Position numbers and translations under genes: made by a program. A DNA stretch of 64,000 bases from Curvibacter microcysteis (GTDB lineage: Bacteria > Pseudomonadota > Gammaproteobacteria > Burkholderiales > Burkholderiaceae_C). Positions 17,905 through 26,819 of this stretch are shown here, one piece after another; the first letter of the stretch is position 1, and every line of letters starts with the position of its first letter. The notes under the pieces are model-generated. The model was not told the DNA's origin. It did no database searches and saw only the letters and a list, made by a program, of their open reading frames with translations. Location: positions 744,001 through 808,000 of the forward strand of contig NZ_JAQSIO010000001.1 of the NCBI RefSeq assembly GCF_028649455.1, given 5' to 3'.

Positions 17905-18825
17905 TCAGGAGGCCTTCCAGAAACCGGGCTGGCCGTAATTGTGCTTGAGGAAATCAATCCACAGGCGCACCCGCAGCGGCAGGTGCTTGCGCTGGGGGAA
18001 GACCGCGTAGATGCCGTTCGGCGGCGCGGCAAATTCGTCGAGCACGGTGCTGAGCCGGCCCTCGGCAATTTCGGCCTCCACCTCCCAGGTGCTGCGCCAG
18101 GCGATGCCAAAGCCGGCCAGGCACCAGCCGTGCAGCACTTGCCCATCCGAGCAGTCCAGCGGACCGCCAGGTTTCAGGTGGATCAGCTCATGGCCGTCAT
18201 CCTTGGGCAGGCGAAAGGCCCAGCCCCGGGTCTGCGAGGCGTCACTGGACAAGGTCAGGCAGTCAAAGCGCGACAGCTCCGAGGGGTGGCGCGGCACGCC
18301 GTGGCTTTGCAGGTAGGACGGGGTGGCCACGCACAGGCGGCGGTTGTCGGCCAGGCGCACGCTGACCAAGGAAGAATCCGGCAGGTCGCCCACCCGCACC
18401 GCGCAGTCATAGCCCTCGCCGGCCAGGTCCACCACGCGGTCGCTGAGGTTGAGTGAAATCGTCACCTCGGGGTGCAACTCGCGGAACAAAGGCACCAAGG
18501 GGGCCACATGGCGGCGACCAAAGCCCGCCGGCGCGGTGATGCGCAAATGGCCGCTGGCCTTGACCCCCCCCGCGCTGACGCTGGCCTCCGCATTGGCCAC
18601 ATCGGCCAGCAGGCGCTGGCAGTCCTCCAAGAAGGCGCTGCCCTCGTGCGTCAACGTGATGCGCCGCGTGGTGCGCATGAGCAGTTTCACGCCCAGGCGC
18701 TCTTCGAGCGCATCCAGGCGCCGGCCCATGATCGCCGGGGCCACGCCTTCGGCGTTGGCCGCGGCCGTCAGGCTGCCGCGGGTCGCCACCGAGACGAATG
18801 ACTCCATCTGCTTGAGTTTGTCCAT
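17905..18825 (-). CDS. LysR-type transcriptional regulator
   Basis: A 306-residue regulator. N-terminal winged helix MDKLKQMESFVSVATRGSLT through RTTRRITLTHEGSAFLEDC, then a two-lobed effector domain (about 90-300). It belongs to the broad group close to AaeR/DmlR-like LTTRs. Its target is not shown; the divergent gene on the other side is the 2-haloacid dehalogenase 257 bases away, which is a usual LTTR target position. Confidence 0.9.
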   Translation of the reverse strand: MDKLKQMESFVSVATRGSLTAAANAEGVAPAIMGRRLDALEERLGVKLLMRTTRRITLTHEGSAFLEDCQRLLADVANAEASVSAGGVKASGHLRITAPAGFGRRHVAPLVPLFRELHPEVTISLNLSDRVVDLAGEGYDCAVRVGDLPDSSLVSVRLADNRRLCVATPSYLQSHGVPRHPSELSRFDCLTLSSDASQTRGWAFRLPKDDGHELIHLKPGGPLDCSDGQVLHGWCLAGFGIAWRSTWEVEAEIAEGRLSTVLDEFAAPPNGIYAVFPQRKHLPLRVRLWIDFLKHNYGQPGFWKAS

Positions 18826-18867
18826 GCGCGCAGATTAAGTCTTAAAAAGTAAAAGCTCAAGCCAAGT

Positions 18868-18885
18868 TCACCCTCATTAGGGTCA
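18868..18885. promoter_or_regulatory. Dyad upstream of the LysR gene
   Basis: ACCCT-CATT-AGGGT is a perfect 5-bp dyad, extended imperfectly to TCACCCTCATTAGGGTCA. It lies 43 bases upstream of the LysR start and about 200 bases upstream of the dehalogenase gene, a typical autoregulatory position. Low specificity; no footprint is implied. Confidence 0.35.
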
Positions 18886-19082
18886 AAAAAAGGAGTGATT
18901 CACCCCTTCAAGTGCCTGCTGCGCCCGTTTTCAGCACCAAGCCACCCTGCACCCAGCCCGCATGGCCTGCCGAGGGCACACCAAACGCCTGGGCCATACC
19001 CAAGAATTACCCCTGTTTTTGTCACAGATAAATCACACGACAATGGATTAATCACCAGGCAAGTATCAAATAAAGTGGAGCC

Positions 19083-19796
19083 ATGGACAAACGCCGAGCC
19101 CCTGCCGCCCACAACGCCCCCCAAGCGGTGTTGTTCGACGCCTATGGCACGCTGTTTGACGTGGACAGCGTGGCCCTGCTGGCCGAGCAGCTCTACCCCG
19201 GCCAGGGCCTGGCCTTGAGCCGGCTGTGGCGCGACAAGCAAATTGAATACACCCACCTGGCCAGCGCCAGCGACCAGGGCGCGCACTACCAAGCCTTCTG
19301 GAGCCTGACCCAGGCGGCCCTGCGCTACGCCGCCGCCCGCCTGGGCCTGGCGCTGCCCCCGGTGCGCGAACAGCAGTTCATGAACCAATACCGGGCGCTG
19401 AGCACCTTTCCGGAGACACGCGACGTGCTCAAGACCCTGAAAGAGCGCGGCGTGTGCACCGGCATCCTGTCCAACGGCGACCCCGAGATGCTGGCCGTGG
19501 CCGTGCGCAGCGCCGGCCTGGAGCCCTGGCTGGACCACCTGATCAGCGTGGACACGGTGCGCCGCTACAAGCCCCACCCCGACTGCTACGCGCTGGGCCC
19601 CCAACACAGCGGCGTGGCCGCGCGCGACACCCTGTTCGTCAGCAGCAATGGCTGGGACGCCCTGGGCGCCACCTGGTTTGGCTACACCACGCTGTGGGTG
19701 AACCGCCAAGGCCTGCCGCCCGAACAGATTGGCCCCGCACCCAGCCGCACGGGCAGCAGCCTGCGCGAGGTGCTTGATTTTTTCCCGGCGGGCTGA
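19083..19796 (+). CDS. (S)-2-haloacid dehalogenase, HAD type II
   Basis: A 237-residue HAD enzyme with the complete haloacid dehalogenase active site: nucleophile Asp19 and Thr23 in FDAYGTLFDV, Arg50 in LWRDKQIEYT, Ser130-Asn131 in LSNGDP, Lys163 and Tyr169 in RYKPHPDCY, and Ser187, Asn189 and Asp192 in SSNGWDALGATWFGY. In characterised members these residues hydrolyse L-2-chloropropionate or chloroacetate to the hydroxyacid. Cytoplasmic. malate synthase G begins 72 bases downstream, which would let glycolate from a haloacetate flow through glyoxylate to malate (inference). Confidence 0.88.
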   Translation: MDKRRAPAAHNAPQAVLFDAYGTLFDVDSVALLAEQLYPGQGLALSRLWRDKQIEYTHLASASDQGAHYQAFWSLTQAALRYAAARLGLALPPVREQQFMNQYRALSTFPETRDVLKTLKERGVCTGILSNGDPEMLAVAVRSAGLEPWLDHLISVDTVRRYKPHPDCYALGPQHSGVAARDTLFVSSNGWDALGATWFGYTTLWVNRQGLPPEQIGPAPSRTGSSLREVLDFFPAG

Positions 19797-19868
19797 GAAC
19801 GCCATCCCAGCGCCCCCGATTTTTGCTTTGATGCTTTTCTGATCCACCTTTCACACAAGGACCTCACC

Positions 19869-22052
19869 ATGACCGCACGCACCCAGGTTCACGGCCTGCA
19901 AGTCGCCACCTCGCTGTACAACTTCGTCAACGACCAAGTGCTGCCCGGCACCGGCGTGGCGCAGGCTGCCTTCTGGCAAGGCTTTGACCAGATCGTCAGC
20001 GACCTGGCGCCCAAGAACATCGCCCTGCTGACCGAACGCGACCGCCTGCAGACCGAACTCGACGGCTGGCACCAAGCCCACCCCGGCCCCATCACCGACA
20101 TGCCGGCCTACCGCGCCTTCCTGGAAAAGATCGGTTACCTGGTCAGTGCGCCTGAACAGGTCAGCGCCAGCACCGTCAACGTGGACGCCGAACTGGCCCA
20201 GCAAGCGGGCCCGCAGCTGGTGGTGCCCATCCTGAACGCCCGCTACGCCCTGAACGCCGCCAACGCCCGCTGGGGCAGCCTGTACGACGCCCTGTACGGC
20301 ACCGACGCCATCCCTGAAACCGATGGCGCCGACAAAGGCAAGGGCTACAACCCGGTGCGTGGCGCCAAGGTGATTGCCTTCGCCCGCCAGGTGCTGGACC
20401 AATCCGCCCCGCTGGCGCAAGGCTCGCACAAGGACGCGGCGGGCTACGCCGTGGTCAACGGCCAGCTGCGCGTCAAGCTGCTCGACGGCAGCGAAACCGG
20501 CCTGCAAGACCCGGCCCGCTTTGTCGGCTACCAAGGTGAGGCCGCTGCGCCCAGCTCGGTGCTGCTCAAGCACAACGGCAACCACCTGGACCTGCAGATC
20601 AACCGCAGCACCCCGATCGGCCAGTCCGACGCGGCCGGCGTCAGCGATCTGGTGCTCGAAGCTGCGCTGTCCACCATCCTCGACCTCGAAGACTCGGTGG
20701 CCGTGGTCGACGCCGACGACAAGGTGCTGGCCTATGGCAACTGGCTGGGCATCCTCAAGGGCACGCTGACCGAAGAGGTGAGCAAGGGTGGCAAGACCTT
20801 CACCCGTGGCCTGAACCCGGACCGCGTCTACACCGCGCCCCAAGGCGGTGAGCTGCGCCTGCATGGCCGCTCGCTGATGTTCCTGCGCAACGTGGGCCAC
20901 CTGATGACCAACCCGGCCATCCTGTACGGCAAGGGCCTGGAAATCCCAGAAGGCATCATGGACGCGGTCATCACCACCGCCATCGCCCTGCACGACCTGC
21001 AAGGCCACGGGGCCAACGGCATCCGCAACAGCCGCACCGGCAGCGTCTACATCGTCAAGCCCAAGATGCACGGCCCGGCCGAAGTGGCCTTCGCCAGCGA
21101 GCTGTTCGGCCGCGTCGAAACCCTGCTGGGCCTGCCCGCCAGCACCGTCAAGCTGGGCATCATGGACGAAGAACGCCGCACCAGCGTCAACCTCAAGGCC
21201 TGCATTGGCGCCGCTGCCAGCCGCGTGGCCTTCATCAACACCGGCTTCCTGGACCGCACCGGCGACGAAATGCACACCGCCATGCACGCTGGCCCGATGA
21301 TGCGCAAGGGTGACATCAAGGGCAGCGCCTGGATCGCTGCTTACGAGCGCCGCAACGTGCTGATCGGTCTGCAAGCCGGCCTGCGCGGCCGCGCCCAGAT
21401 CGGCAAGGGCATGTGGGCCATGCCGGACCTGATGGCCGCCATGCTGGAGCAAAAGATCGGCCACCCCAAGGCCGGCGCCAACACCGCCTGGGTGCCCTCG
21501 CCCACCGCCGCCACCCTGCACGCCCTGCACTACCAGCAAATCAATGTGGCCGAAGTGCAAGCCGGCATCGAGCAATCGCAAGAAAGCGCCGAAGCCCTGA
21601 TGGACAAGCTGCTGACCATTCCCGTGGCCGCACAAGCCCACTGGAGCGAGACCGAGAAGCAACAAGAAATCGACAACAACGTGCAAGGCATCCTGGGCTA
21701 CGTGGTGCGTTGGGTCGACCAGGGCGTGGGCTGCTCCAAGGTGCCCGACATCCACAACGTGGGCCTGATGGAAGACCGTGCCACGCTGCGCATCAGCAGC
21801 CAGCACATCGCCAACTGGCTCCTGCACGGTGTGGTCAGCGAAGCCCAGGTGCGCGCCTCCTTCGAGCGCATGGCCGCGGTGGTGGACCAGCAAAACGCCG
21901 GTGACCCGCTGTACAAGAGCCTGGTCGCCCACCCGCAAGGCGCCGCCATGCAAGCGGCCCTGGACCTGGTCTTCAAGGGCCTGGTGCAGCCCAGCGGCTA
22001 CACCGAGCCCCTGCTGCACGCCTGGCGCCTGAAGGTGAAGGCCGGCGCCTGA
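19869..22052 (+). CDS. glcB: Malate synthase G
   Basis: A 727-residue enzyme, the usual size of the G isoform. It condenses glyoxylate with acetyl-CoA to malate. Seen are [15 protein letters not shown] (acidic metal site), [47 protein letters not shown] and [20 protein letters not shown] precedes the ATG. A terminator follows, so it ends the unit that may begin at the dehalogenase. Isocitrate lyase and glycolate oxidase genes are not in the window. Confidence 0.97.
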   Translation: MTARTQVHGLQVATSLYNFVNDQVLPGTGVAQAAFWQGFDQIVSDLAPKNIALLTERDRLQTELDGWHQAHPGPITDMPAYRAFLEKIGYLVSAPEQVSASTVNVDAELAQQAGPQLVVPILNARYALNAANARWGSLYDALYGTDAIPETDGADKGKGYNPVRGAKVIAFARQVLDQSAPLAQGSHKDAAGYAVVNGQLRVKLLDGSETGLQDPARFVGYQGEAAAPSSVLLKHNGNHLDLQINRSTPIGQSDAAGVSDLVLEAALSTILDLEDSVAVVDADDKVLAYGNWLGILKGTLTEEVSKGGKTFTRGLNPDRVYTAPQGGELRLHGRSLMFLRNVGHLMTNPAILYGKGLEIPEGIMDAVITTAIALHDLQGHGANGIRNSRTGSVYIVKPKMHGPAEVAFASELFGRVETLLGLPASTVKLGIMDEERRTSVNLKACIGAAASRVAFINTGFLDRTGDEMHTAMHAGPMMRKGDIKGSAWIAAYERRNVLIGLQAGLRGRAQIGKGMWAMPDLMAAMLEQKIGHPKAGANTAWVPSPTAATLHALHYQQINVAEVQAGIEQSQESAEALMDKLLTIPVAAQAHWSETEKQQEIDNNVQGILGYVVRWVDQGVGCSKVPDIHNVGLMEDRATLRISSQHIANWLLHGVVSEAQVRASFERMAAVVDQQNAGDPLYKSLVAHPQGAAMQAALDLVFKGLVQPSGYTEPLLHAWRLKVKAGA

Positions 22053-22104
22053 GCCCCCGCGCCCACAGCCCCCGGCCACGGCCGGTGACTGGAGGCCCCA
22101 GAAC

Positions 22105-22128
22105 AAGGCACCTGCGGGTGCCTTTTTT
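22105..22128 (+). terminator. Intrinsic terminator after glcB
   Basis: AAGGCACC, loop TGCG, GGTGCCTT and a run of T residues. An 8-bp stem, 53 bases after the glcB stop. Confidence 0.92.
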
Positions 22129-22175
22129 CATGGCCGCCCCCTGGGCCCGGCGGGCTTGCGGCAAAATCTGGCCCG

Positions 22176-22406
22176 ATGAGCGCTCCCACCGACACCACCC
22201 GCTGCCCCTTGTGCGGCGGCGCCAATGGCTGCGCGATCGCCCTGGGCGCTGCGCCCGAGACCTGCTGGTGCATGCGCACCGCCATCCCGGAGTCGGTGCT
22301 GGCCCAACTGCCTGATGCCGAGCGGGGCCTGCGCTGCATTTGTGCGCGCTGCGCCGGCGCTGACCTTCCCACCACGGTGCCTTGCGGCACCACACCCCCC
22401 GCCTGA
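22176..22406 (+). CDS. Cysteine-rich CWC family protein
   Basis: A 76-residue protein with eight cysteines: CPLCGGANGC at the start, then ETCWC and CICARCAG. The CWC signature gives the family its name and suggests a small zinc-binding fold. Function unknown. It lies alone between the glcB terminator and the tautomerase gene. Confidence 0.78.
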   Translation: MSAPTDTTRCPLCGGANGCAIALGAAPETCWCMRTAIPESVLAQLPDAERGLRCICARCAGADLPTTVPCGTTPPA

Positions 22407-22503
22407 CGCCATCGCGGCACCAGGTCTGCGCCCGCAGGTCGGCTGGGGCCTGCCAATCCTTCTATGATTCTTGTTTTTCCTGCATCTGAACTGGAGTTGT
22501 GAC

Positions 22504-22695
22504 ATGCCTACGTACCACGTCGAAATGATGGAAGGCCGCACCATCGAGCAAAAGAAGAAGCTCGTGGCGGAAATCACCCGCGTGTCGGTCGAGATCCTGG
22601 GTGGCGCGCCCGAATCGGTGGACATCATCATCACCGACATCAAGCGCGAAAACTGGGCCACCGGCGGCCAGCTCTGGTCTGAACCGCGCAGCTGA
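22504..22695 (+). CDS. 4-oxalocrotonate tautomerase family enzyme
   Basis: A 63-residue protein. After removal of Met the catalytic Pro1 is exposed (PTYHVEMMEGRTIEQKKKLV), and a conserved Arg/Lys-rich helix and the C-terminal GGQLW follow. Such enzymes isomerise enol/keto acids in aromatic meta-cleavage or related pathways. No meta-cleavage genes flank it, so the substrate is open. The MFS gene begins 15 bases downstream, suggesting co-transcription. Confidence 0.85.
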   Translation: MPTYHVEMMEGRTIEQKKKLVAEITRVSVEILGGAPESVDIIITDIKRENWATGGQLWSEPRS

Positions 22696-22710
22696 TTGAC
22701 ACCACCGCCC

Positions 22711-24213
22711 ATGAGCCCACCCAGCCCCGCCCCCCAGAACGACGAGCAGCACGCACGCGAGCTGCGCGAGCGCTATGGGGAGCGGTACCGCTGGCTGCTC
22801 TTGCTGTCGGTGATGATCGGCACGATGGCGTCGATCATGTCCTCGACCATCGTCAACGTGGCCATCCCCGACATGAGCCACCATTTCGCACTGGGCCAGG
22901 AGCGCGCGCAGTGGGTCAGCTCCGGCTTCATGGTCGCCATGACCGTGTCGATGCTGACCACGCCCTGGCTGCTGGCCCGCTACGGCTACCGACGCACCTA
23001 CTCGGGTGCCGTGGCGCTGTTGCTGTTGGGGGGCGTGGTGGGCGGTTTTGCCGACCTGTACTCGCTGGTGCTGGCCGCGCGCGTGACCGAAGGCCTGGCC
23101 GCCGGCATCGTGCAGCCCATCCCCGCCATCATCATCTTGCGCGCCTTCGAGCCCCATGAGCAGGGCCGCGCGAGCGGCATCTTTGGCATGGGCGTGGTGC
23201 TGGCCCCCGCCATCGGCCCCAGCATCGGGGGCATCCTGGTCGACCTGTTTGGGTGGCGCTCCATCTTTTTCATGGTGGTGCCTTTTTGCCTGGCCTCGCT
23301 GTGGATGGCGCAGCGCTTTGTGCCACGCACCGCACCAGGCGGCGTGGTGGCCAACCGCCATGGCGCGGCGCTGGACTGGCGCGGCCTGCTGCTGGGCAGC
23401 ATCGGCACGCTGTGCCTGCTCAATGGCCTGGTGGACCTGCGCGGCGGCACACCCACCCAGGCGGCCCTGCTGTTGAGCGGCGCCTTGCTGTCCTTGATTG
23501 CCTTCATTGGGTGGGAGCGCCGCGTGCTGCGCCAAGGCGGCGAGCCGCTGATGAACCTGTCGCTGTTCAACTACCGCCAATTCGCCATGGGCAGCGTGGT
23601 GGCCGTGATCTACGGCACCGCCCTGTTCGGCTCCACTTACTTGCTGCCGGTGTTCATGCAACTGGGCCTGCACATCACGGCCTCGCATGTGGGCACCATC
23701 TTGCTGCCCGCCGGCCTGGTGCTGGCCGTCACCATCGCGGGCGTCGGGCGCCTGGCCGACCGACAACCAACCTACCTGCTGGTCAGCATTGGCCTGGCCC
23801 TGCTGGCCGCCTCTTTTGCGCTGATGCTGCTGATCGACCTGCAATCCGGCCTGTGGGTGCTGGTGCTGCTGGCCGTGCTGGGCCGCATCGGCCTGGGCTT
23901 CATCCTGCCCTCGCTCAACCTGGGCGCCATGCGGCCGCTGGACAAGGCGCTGATCCCGCAAGGCGCCAGCACCATCAACTTCTTGCGCATGCTCGGCGGC
24001 GCCGCTGGGGTCAGCCTGTGTGGCATCGTGCTCGAGTGGCGCCTGGCCGCCCATGGCGACTCGCTGAGCCAGCTGCAAACCAGCCCGGCGCGCCTGGCCG
24101 CTTTTGACGAAGCCTTTGTCATGCTGGCGGGCCTGTGCCTGCTGGCCCTGGCAGCCGCCTGGCAACTCAAGGGGGGCGATGCTCCCCGCCCCGCCCCCAA
24201 GCCGGAGACCTGA
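22711..24213 (+). CDS. DHA2-type drug:H+ antiporter, MFS superfamily
   Basis: A 500-residue transporter with about 14 hydrophobic helices. Motifs include LARYGYRRTYSGAVAL (loop 2-3, motif A variant), FGMGVVLAPAIGPSIGGILVD (motif C of antiporters, about residue 165) and GRLADRQPTYLL. I chose ATG 22711 over the TTG at 22696. EmrB/QacA-type pumps export lipophilic compounds; the EmrA-type membrane-fusion partner is absent nearby. It is followed after 3 bases by the amidotransferase gene. Confidence 0.87.
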   Translation: MSPPSPAPQNDEQHARELRERYGERYRWLLLLSVMIGTMASIMSSTIVNVAIPDMSHHFALGQERAQWVSSGFMVAMTVSMLTTPWLLARYGYRRTYSGAVALLLLGGVVGGFADLYSLVLAARVTEGLAAGIVQPIPAIIILRAFEPHEQGRASGIFGMGVVLAPAIGPSIGGILVDLFGWRSIFFMVVPFCLASLWMAQRFVPRTAPGGVVANRHGAALDWRGLLLGSIGTLCLLNGLVDLRGGTPTQAALLLSGALLSLIAFIGWERRVLRQGGEPLMNLSLFNYRQFAMGSVVAVIYGTALFGSTYLLPVFMQLGLHITASHVGTILLPAGLVLAVTIAGVGRLADRQPTYLLVSIGLALLAASFALMLLIDLQSGLWVLVLLAVLGRIGLGFILPSLNLGAMRPLDKALIPQGASTINFLRMLGGAAGVSLCGIVLEWRLAAHGDSLSQLQTSPARLAAFDEAFVMLAGLCLLALAAAWQLKGGDAPRPAPKPET

Positions 24214-24216
24214 ACC

Positions 24217-24981
24217 ATGTGCCAACTGCTGGGCATGAATTGCAACGTGCCAACCGACGTCACCTTTTCGTTTTCGGGCTTTTCGCAACGCGGTGGCGTG
24301 ACCGACCAGCACAGCGACGGCTGGGGCATCGCCTTTTTTGAAGGCCGCGGCCTGCGCCACTTTGTCGACCATGAGCCGGCCGCCCACTCGGCGGTGGCCC
24401 AGCTGATCCGCAGCTACCCGATCAAAAGCCGCAACGTCATCGCCCACATCCGCAAAGCCACGCAGGGGGCCGTCAACCTGCAGAACTGCCACCCTTTCGT
24501 GCGCGAACTGTGGGGCCGCTACTGGGTGTTTGCCCACAACGGCGACCTGAAAGACTTCAACCCGCGCCTGCACGGCCACTTCAAGCCGGTGGGCAACACC
24601 GACAGTGAACTGGCGTTTTGCTGGATCATGCAGGAGCTGGCCAAGTCCCACGCCAACGTGCCTTCGGTGGCCGAACTGACGCTCACGCTGAAGGAGCTGG
24701 CGCCGCGCATCGCACGCCATGGCACGTTCAACTTCATGCTGTCCAATGGCGAAGCCCTTTGGGCCCACGCCTCCACCCACCTGCACTACCTGGAGCGCGG
24801 CTTCCCCTTCAGCCAGGCCACCCTGGCCGATGAAGACCTGAGCATGGATTTCAGCACCTGCACCGCCGCGGGCGACCGGGCCGCCATCGTGGTCACCGCG
24901 CCGCTGACCCTGGACGAGGCCTGGGTCGCCTTCCAGCCTGGCGAATTGAAGGTGTTTGTCGACGGCCGCTGCGTGGGCTGA
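24217..24981 (+). CDS. Class II glutamine amidotransferase (YafJ-like)
   Basis: A 254-residue Ntn hydrolase with catalytic Cys2 exposed after Met removal (MCQLLGMNCN). Glutaminase-site residues are in HSDGWGIAF, NVIAHIRKAT, NCHPFVREL and WVFAHNGDL. It is a stand-alone glutaminase domain with no synthase partner, as in YafJ, so the ammonia acceptor is unknown. Same strand as and 3 bases after the MFS gene. Confidence 0.9.
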   Translation: MCQLLGMNCNVPTDVTFSFSGFSQRGGVTDQHSDGWGIAFFEGRGLRHFVDHEPAAHSAVAQLIRSYPIKSRNVIAHIRKATQGAVNLQNCHPFVRELWGRYWVFAHNGDLKDFNPRLHGHFKPVGNTDSELAFCWIMQELAKSHANVPSVAELTLTLKELAPRIARHGTFNFMLSNGEALWAHASTHLHYLERGFPFSQATLADEDLSMDFSTCTAAGDRAAIVVTAPLTLDEAWVAFQPGELKVFVDGRCVG

Positions 24982-25018
24982 GCCTCTGTTGCCACCCTCC
25001 CCGGGCAGGCGCCGAGGC

Positions 25019-25053
25019 GAAAAAAAACCGCCGACCCTTGCGGGGCGGCGGTT
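25019..25053 (-). terminator. Intrinsic terminator after dolP (minus strand)
   Basis: On the minus strand AACCGCCG, a 12-base loop, CGGCGGTT and a run of T residues. It lies 29 bases beyond the dolP stop and also separates it from the convergent amidotransferase gene. Confidence 0.9.
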
Positions 25054-25081
25054 GGGCGCATATCAATCTTGAAACGACGGC

Positions 25082-25738
25082 TCAGCTACCGTTCTTGACC
25101 TGTGCCGCCTCAGCCTTGTCAGGCTGCGATGGCAACTGGCGCTTCAGCTCTTCTTCGGAAATCACTTCAAACACACGGACCACCTTCTGCACACCGTCCA
25201 CGCCCCGGGCGATTTCGGTGGCGCGGTTGGCTTCGCGCTGGGTCACGCGGCCCATCAAGTAGACCACACGACGCTCAGTCACTACTTTAAATGCATTTGA
25301 GATCAAATCGCGCGCATCGACCAAACTGGCCTTGACTTTGCCCGAAATCAGCGCGTCATTGGACCGATCGCTCAGGCTGCTGGGCAGGCCGACAACCATC
25401 TCATTGTGCACGCCGCGCACATTTTCGACCCGCGACACGATCTGCTCGACCTTTTGCTTGGCCTCGGCCGTGGTGGCCTCGCCGGTCAGCAGCACCTGGC
25501 GGTTGTAGCTTGTGACGTTGAGGTGCACGCCGTCGCCCAGGGCTTCGTGCACCCGGTTGACCGCGCGCAGCTCAATGCCCTCGTCCTCGACCTGGGCGCC
25601 CGAGGTGCGCCGGTCCGTGGCCACGAAACCCGTCATGACCGCACCACCCGCGACCAGCGGGAAGCAGCCCGTGAGCTGGCTGGCCAAAGCCGCCGCCGTC
25701 AACGCCGCCCATGTCAGCCGTTTGAAAGATGAATTCAT
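25082..25738 (-). CDS. dolP: Dual-BON-domain outer-membrane lipoprotein DolP (YraP)
   Basis: A 218-residue lipoprotein. Signal peptide with lipobox LTGC at about residue 25, then two BON domains (about 55-120 and 130-200), the second with KVVTERRVVYLMGRVTQREA. DolP maintains outer-membrane integrity and localises to division sites in enterobacteria. Its start overlaps the diaA stop by 4 bases. The dolP-diaA-yraN block with rsmI beside it matches the E. coli yraL-yraP locus, apart from the missing lpoA. Confidence 0.9.
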   Translation of the reverse strand: MNSSFKRLTWAALTAAALASQLTGCFPLVAGGAVMTGFVATDRRTSGAQVEDEGIELRAVNRVHEALGDGVHLNVTSYNRQVLLTGEATTAEAKQKVEQIVSRVENVRGVHNEMVVGLPSSLSDRSNDALISGKVKASLVDARDLISNAFKVVTERRVVYLMGRVTQREANRATEIARGVDGVQKVVRVFEVISEEELKRQLPSQPDKAEAAQVKNGS

Positions 25739-26331
25739 GTGAGAAGCTCCTGTTCACCCAGTAATTGCGCATCCACGCCGTCGCAGATGCAATGCAGCAC
25801 CAGGAGGTGAACCTCCTGGACCCGTGCGACACGCTCGTGTGGCACGCAGATATGAACGTCGGTTTCGCGCAACAAAGGGCCGACCAGGCCACCACCGCGG
25901 CCCGTCAAGGCCAGCACGGTCATGTCACGCTCGTGCGCTGCCTCGATCGCGGCCAGCACGCTGGGCGACTGGCCATCGGCCGACAGCACCAGCAGCACGT
26001 CACCGGCCAGGCCCAGGGCGCGCACCTGGCGCGCAAACAATTGGCGGCCATCGGTCTCAGCCTGCGCCGACAGGCCTGCACCGTCGGTGCTCAAAGCCAG
26101 CGCGGCCAACTCGGGGCGCTCGCGTTCGAACTGGCCCACAAAGCCTGCCGCCAAATGCTGGGCCAGGGCGTTCGAAGCCCCATTGCCGCAGACCAGTACC
26201 TTGCAGCCGCTGGTGACGCAAGCCATCACGGCCTGCACTGCGGCGGCGATGGGTTTGCTTAAGGTCTGCGCCGACTGGTATTTGAGGTCGGCGCTGTCAA
26301 TGAAGTGCTGTTGGATGCGTTGCTCGAGCAT
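25735..26331 (-). CDS. diaA: SIS-domain protein, DiaA/GmhA family
   Basis: A 198-residue SIS protein from ATG 26331 (MLEQRIQQHFIDSADLKYQ). The phosphosugar-binding loop is VCGNGASNALAQHLAA, and LLVLSADGQSPSV is the second SIS motif. DiaA binds DnaA and times replication; GmhA isomerises sedoheptulose-7-phosphate. The flanking yraN and dolP genes favour DiaA. The N-terminal 15 residues of the longer frame (26376) are not conserved-looking. Confidence 0.82.
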   Translation of the reverse strand: MLEQRIQQHFIDSADLKYQSAQTLSKPIAAAVQAVMACVTSGCKVLVCGNGASNALAQHLAAGFVGQFERERPELAALALSTDGAGLSAQAETDGRQLFARQVRALGLAGDVLLVLSADGQSPSVLAAIEAAHERDMTVLALTGRGGGLVGPLLRETDVHICVPHERVARVQEVHLLVLHCICDGVDAQLLGEQELLT

Positions 26332-26396
26332 GGGCGCCGATGATACCCCCGCACCAGAGTGGGTTCCGGACGGCAACGCACGCGGGATGAAGGGTT

Positions 26397-26819
26397 TTAG
26401 CCCGCATCAAAGGCCGCTTTCAACCACTGGACGGTGCCTGGCGCCTCGCCCTCCACCGTCACCACGTCAAAACGGCAGGGCGGCGGTGTGCGCAGGCGCA
26501 TCAGGTAATGGCGGGCGGCAAAGACCAGGCGCGAGCGCTTGACCGCCCCCACGCTGGCGGCCGCGCCACCGTGGGCGCTGCTGCGGCGCTGGCGCACCTC
26601 GACAAACACCAGGGTGCCGTCGGGTGCACGCATGATCAGGTCGATCTCGCCACCGCCGCGCCCAGGCGTCCGATAATTGCGCTCCAGCAGGCGCAGGCCT
26701 GCCGCCTGCAGGTGCTGCAAAGCCCGCTGCTCCGCCGCCGCGCCCAAGGCCCGGGTGGTGGGCCGGGCGGCAGGGGGGGTGACGGTACCACTGGCCGGTT
26801 TTTTTCCGAGGATTCCCAT
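26397..26819 (-). CDS. yraN: YraN (UPF0102) endonuclease-fold protein
   Basis: A 140-residue protein. The Holliday-junction-resolvase-like core has GAAAEQRALQHLQAAGL, then GEIDLIMRAPDGTLVFVEVR with the acidic and E-x-K-like catalytic positions (here E-V-R). Function unproven. Its ATG shares one base (26819) with the TTG start of the divergent rsmI gene. Confidence 0.88.
   Translation of the reverse strand: MGILGKKPASGTVTPPAARPTTRALGAAAEQRALQHLQAAGLRLLERNYRTPGRGGGEIDLIMRAPDGTLVFVEVRQRRSSAHGGAAASVGAVKRSRLVFAARHYLMRLRTPPPCRFDVVTVEGEAPGTVQWLKAAFDAG

Noticed and set aside
19851-22106. A 751-codon open frame opposite glcB, and similar long antisense frames elsewhere (for example 2425-4464, 31882-33540, 54271-56109)
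   Set aside because: All mirror genes with recognisable families and show no domain motifs or start signals of their own.
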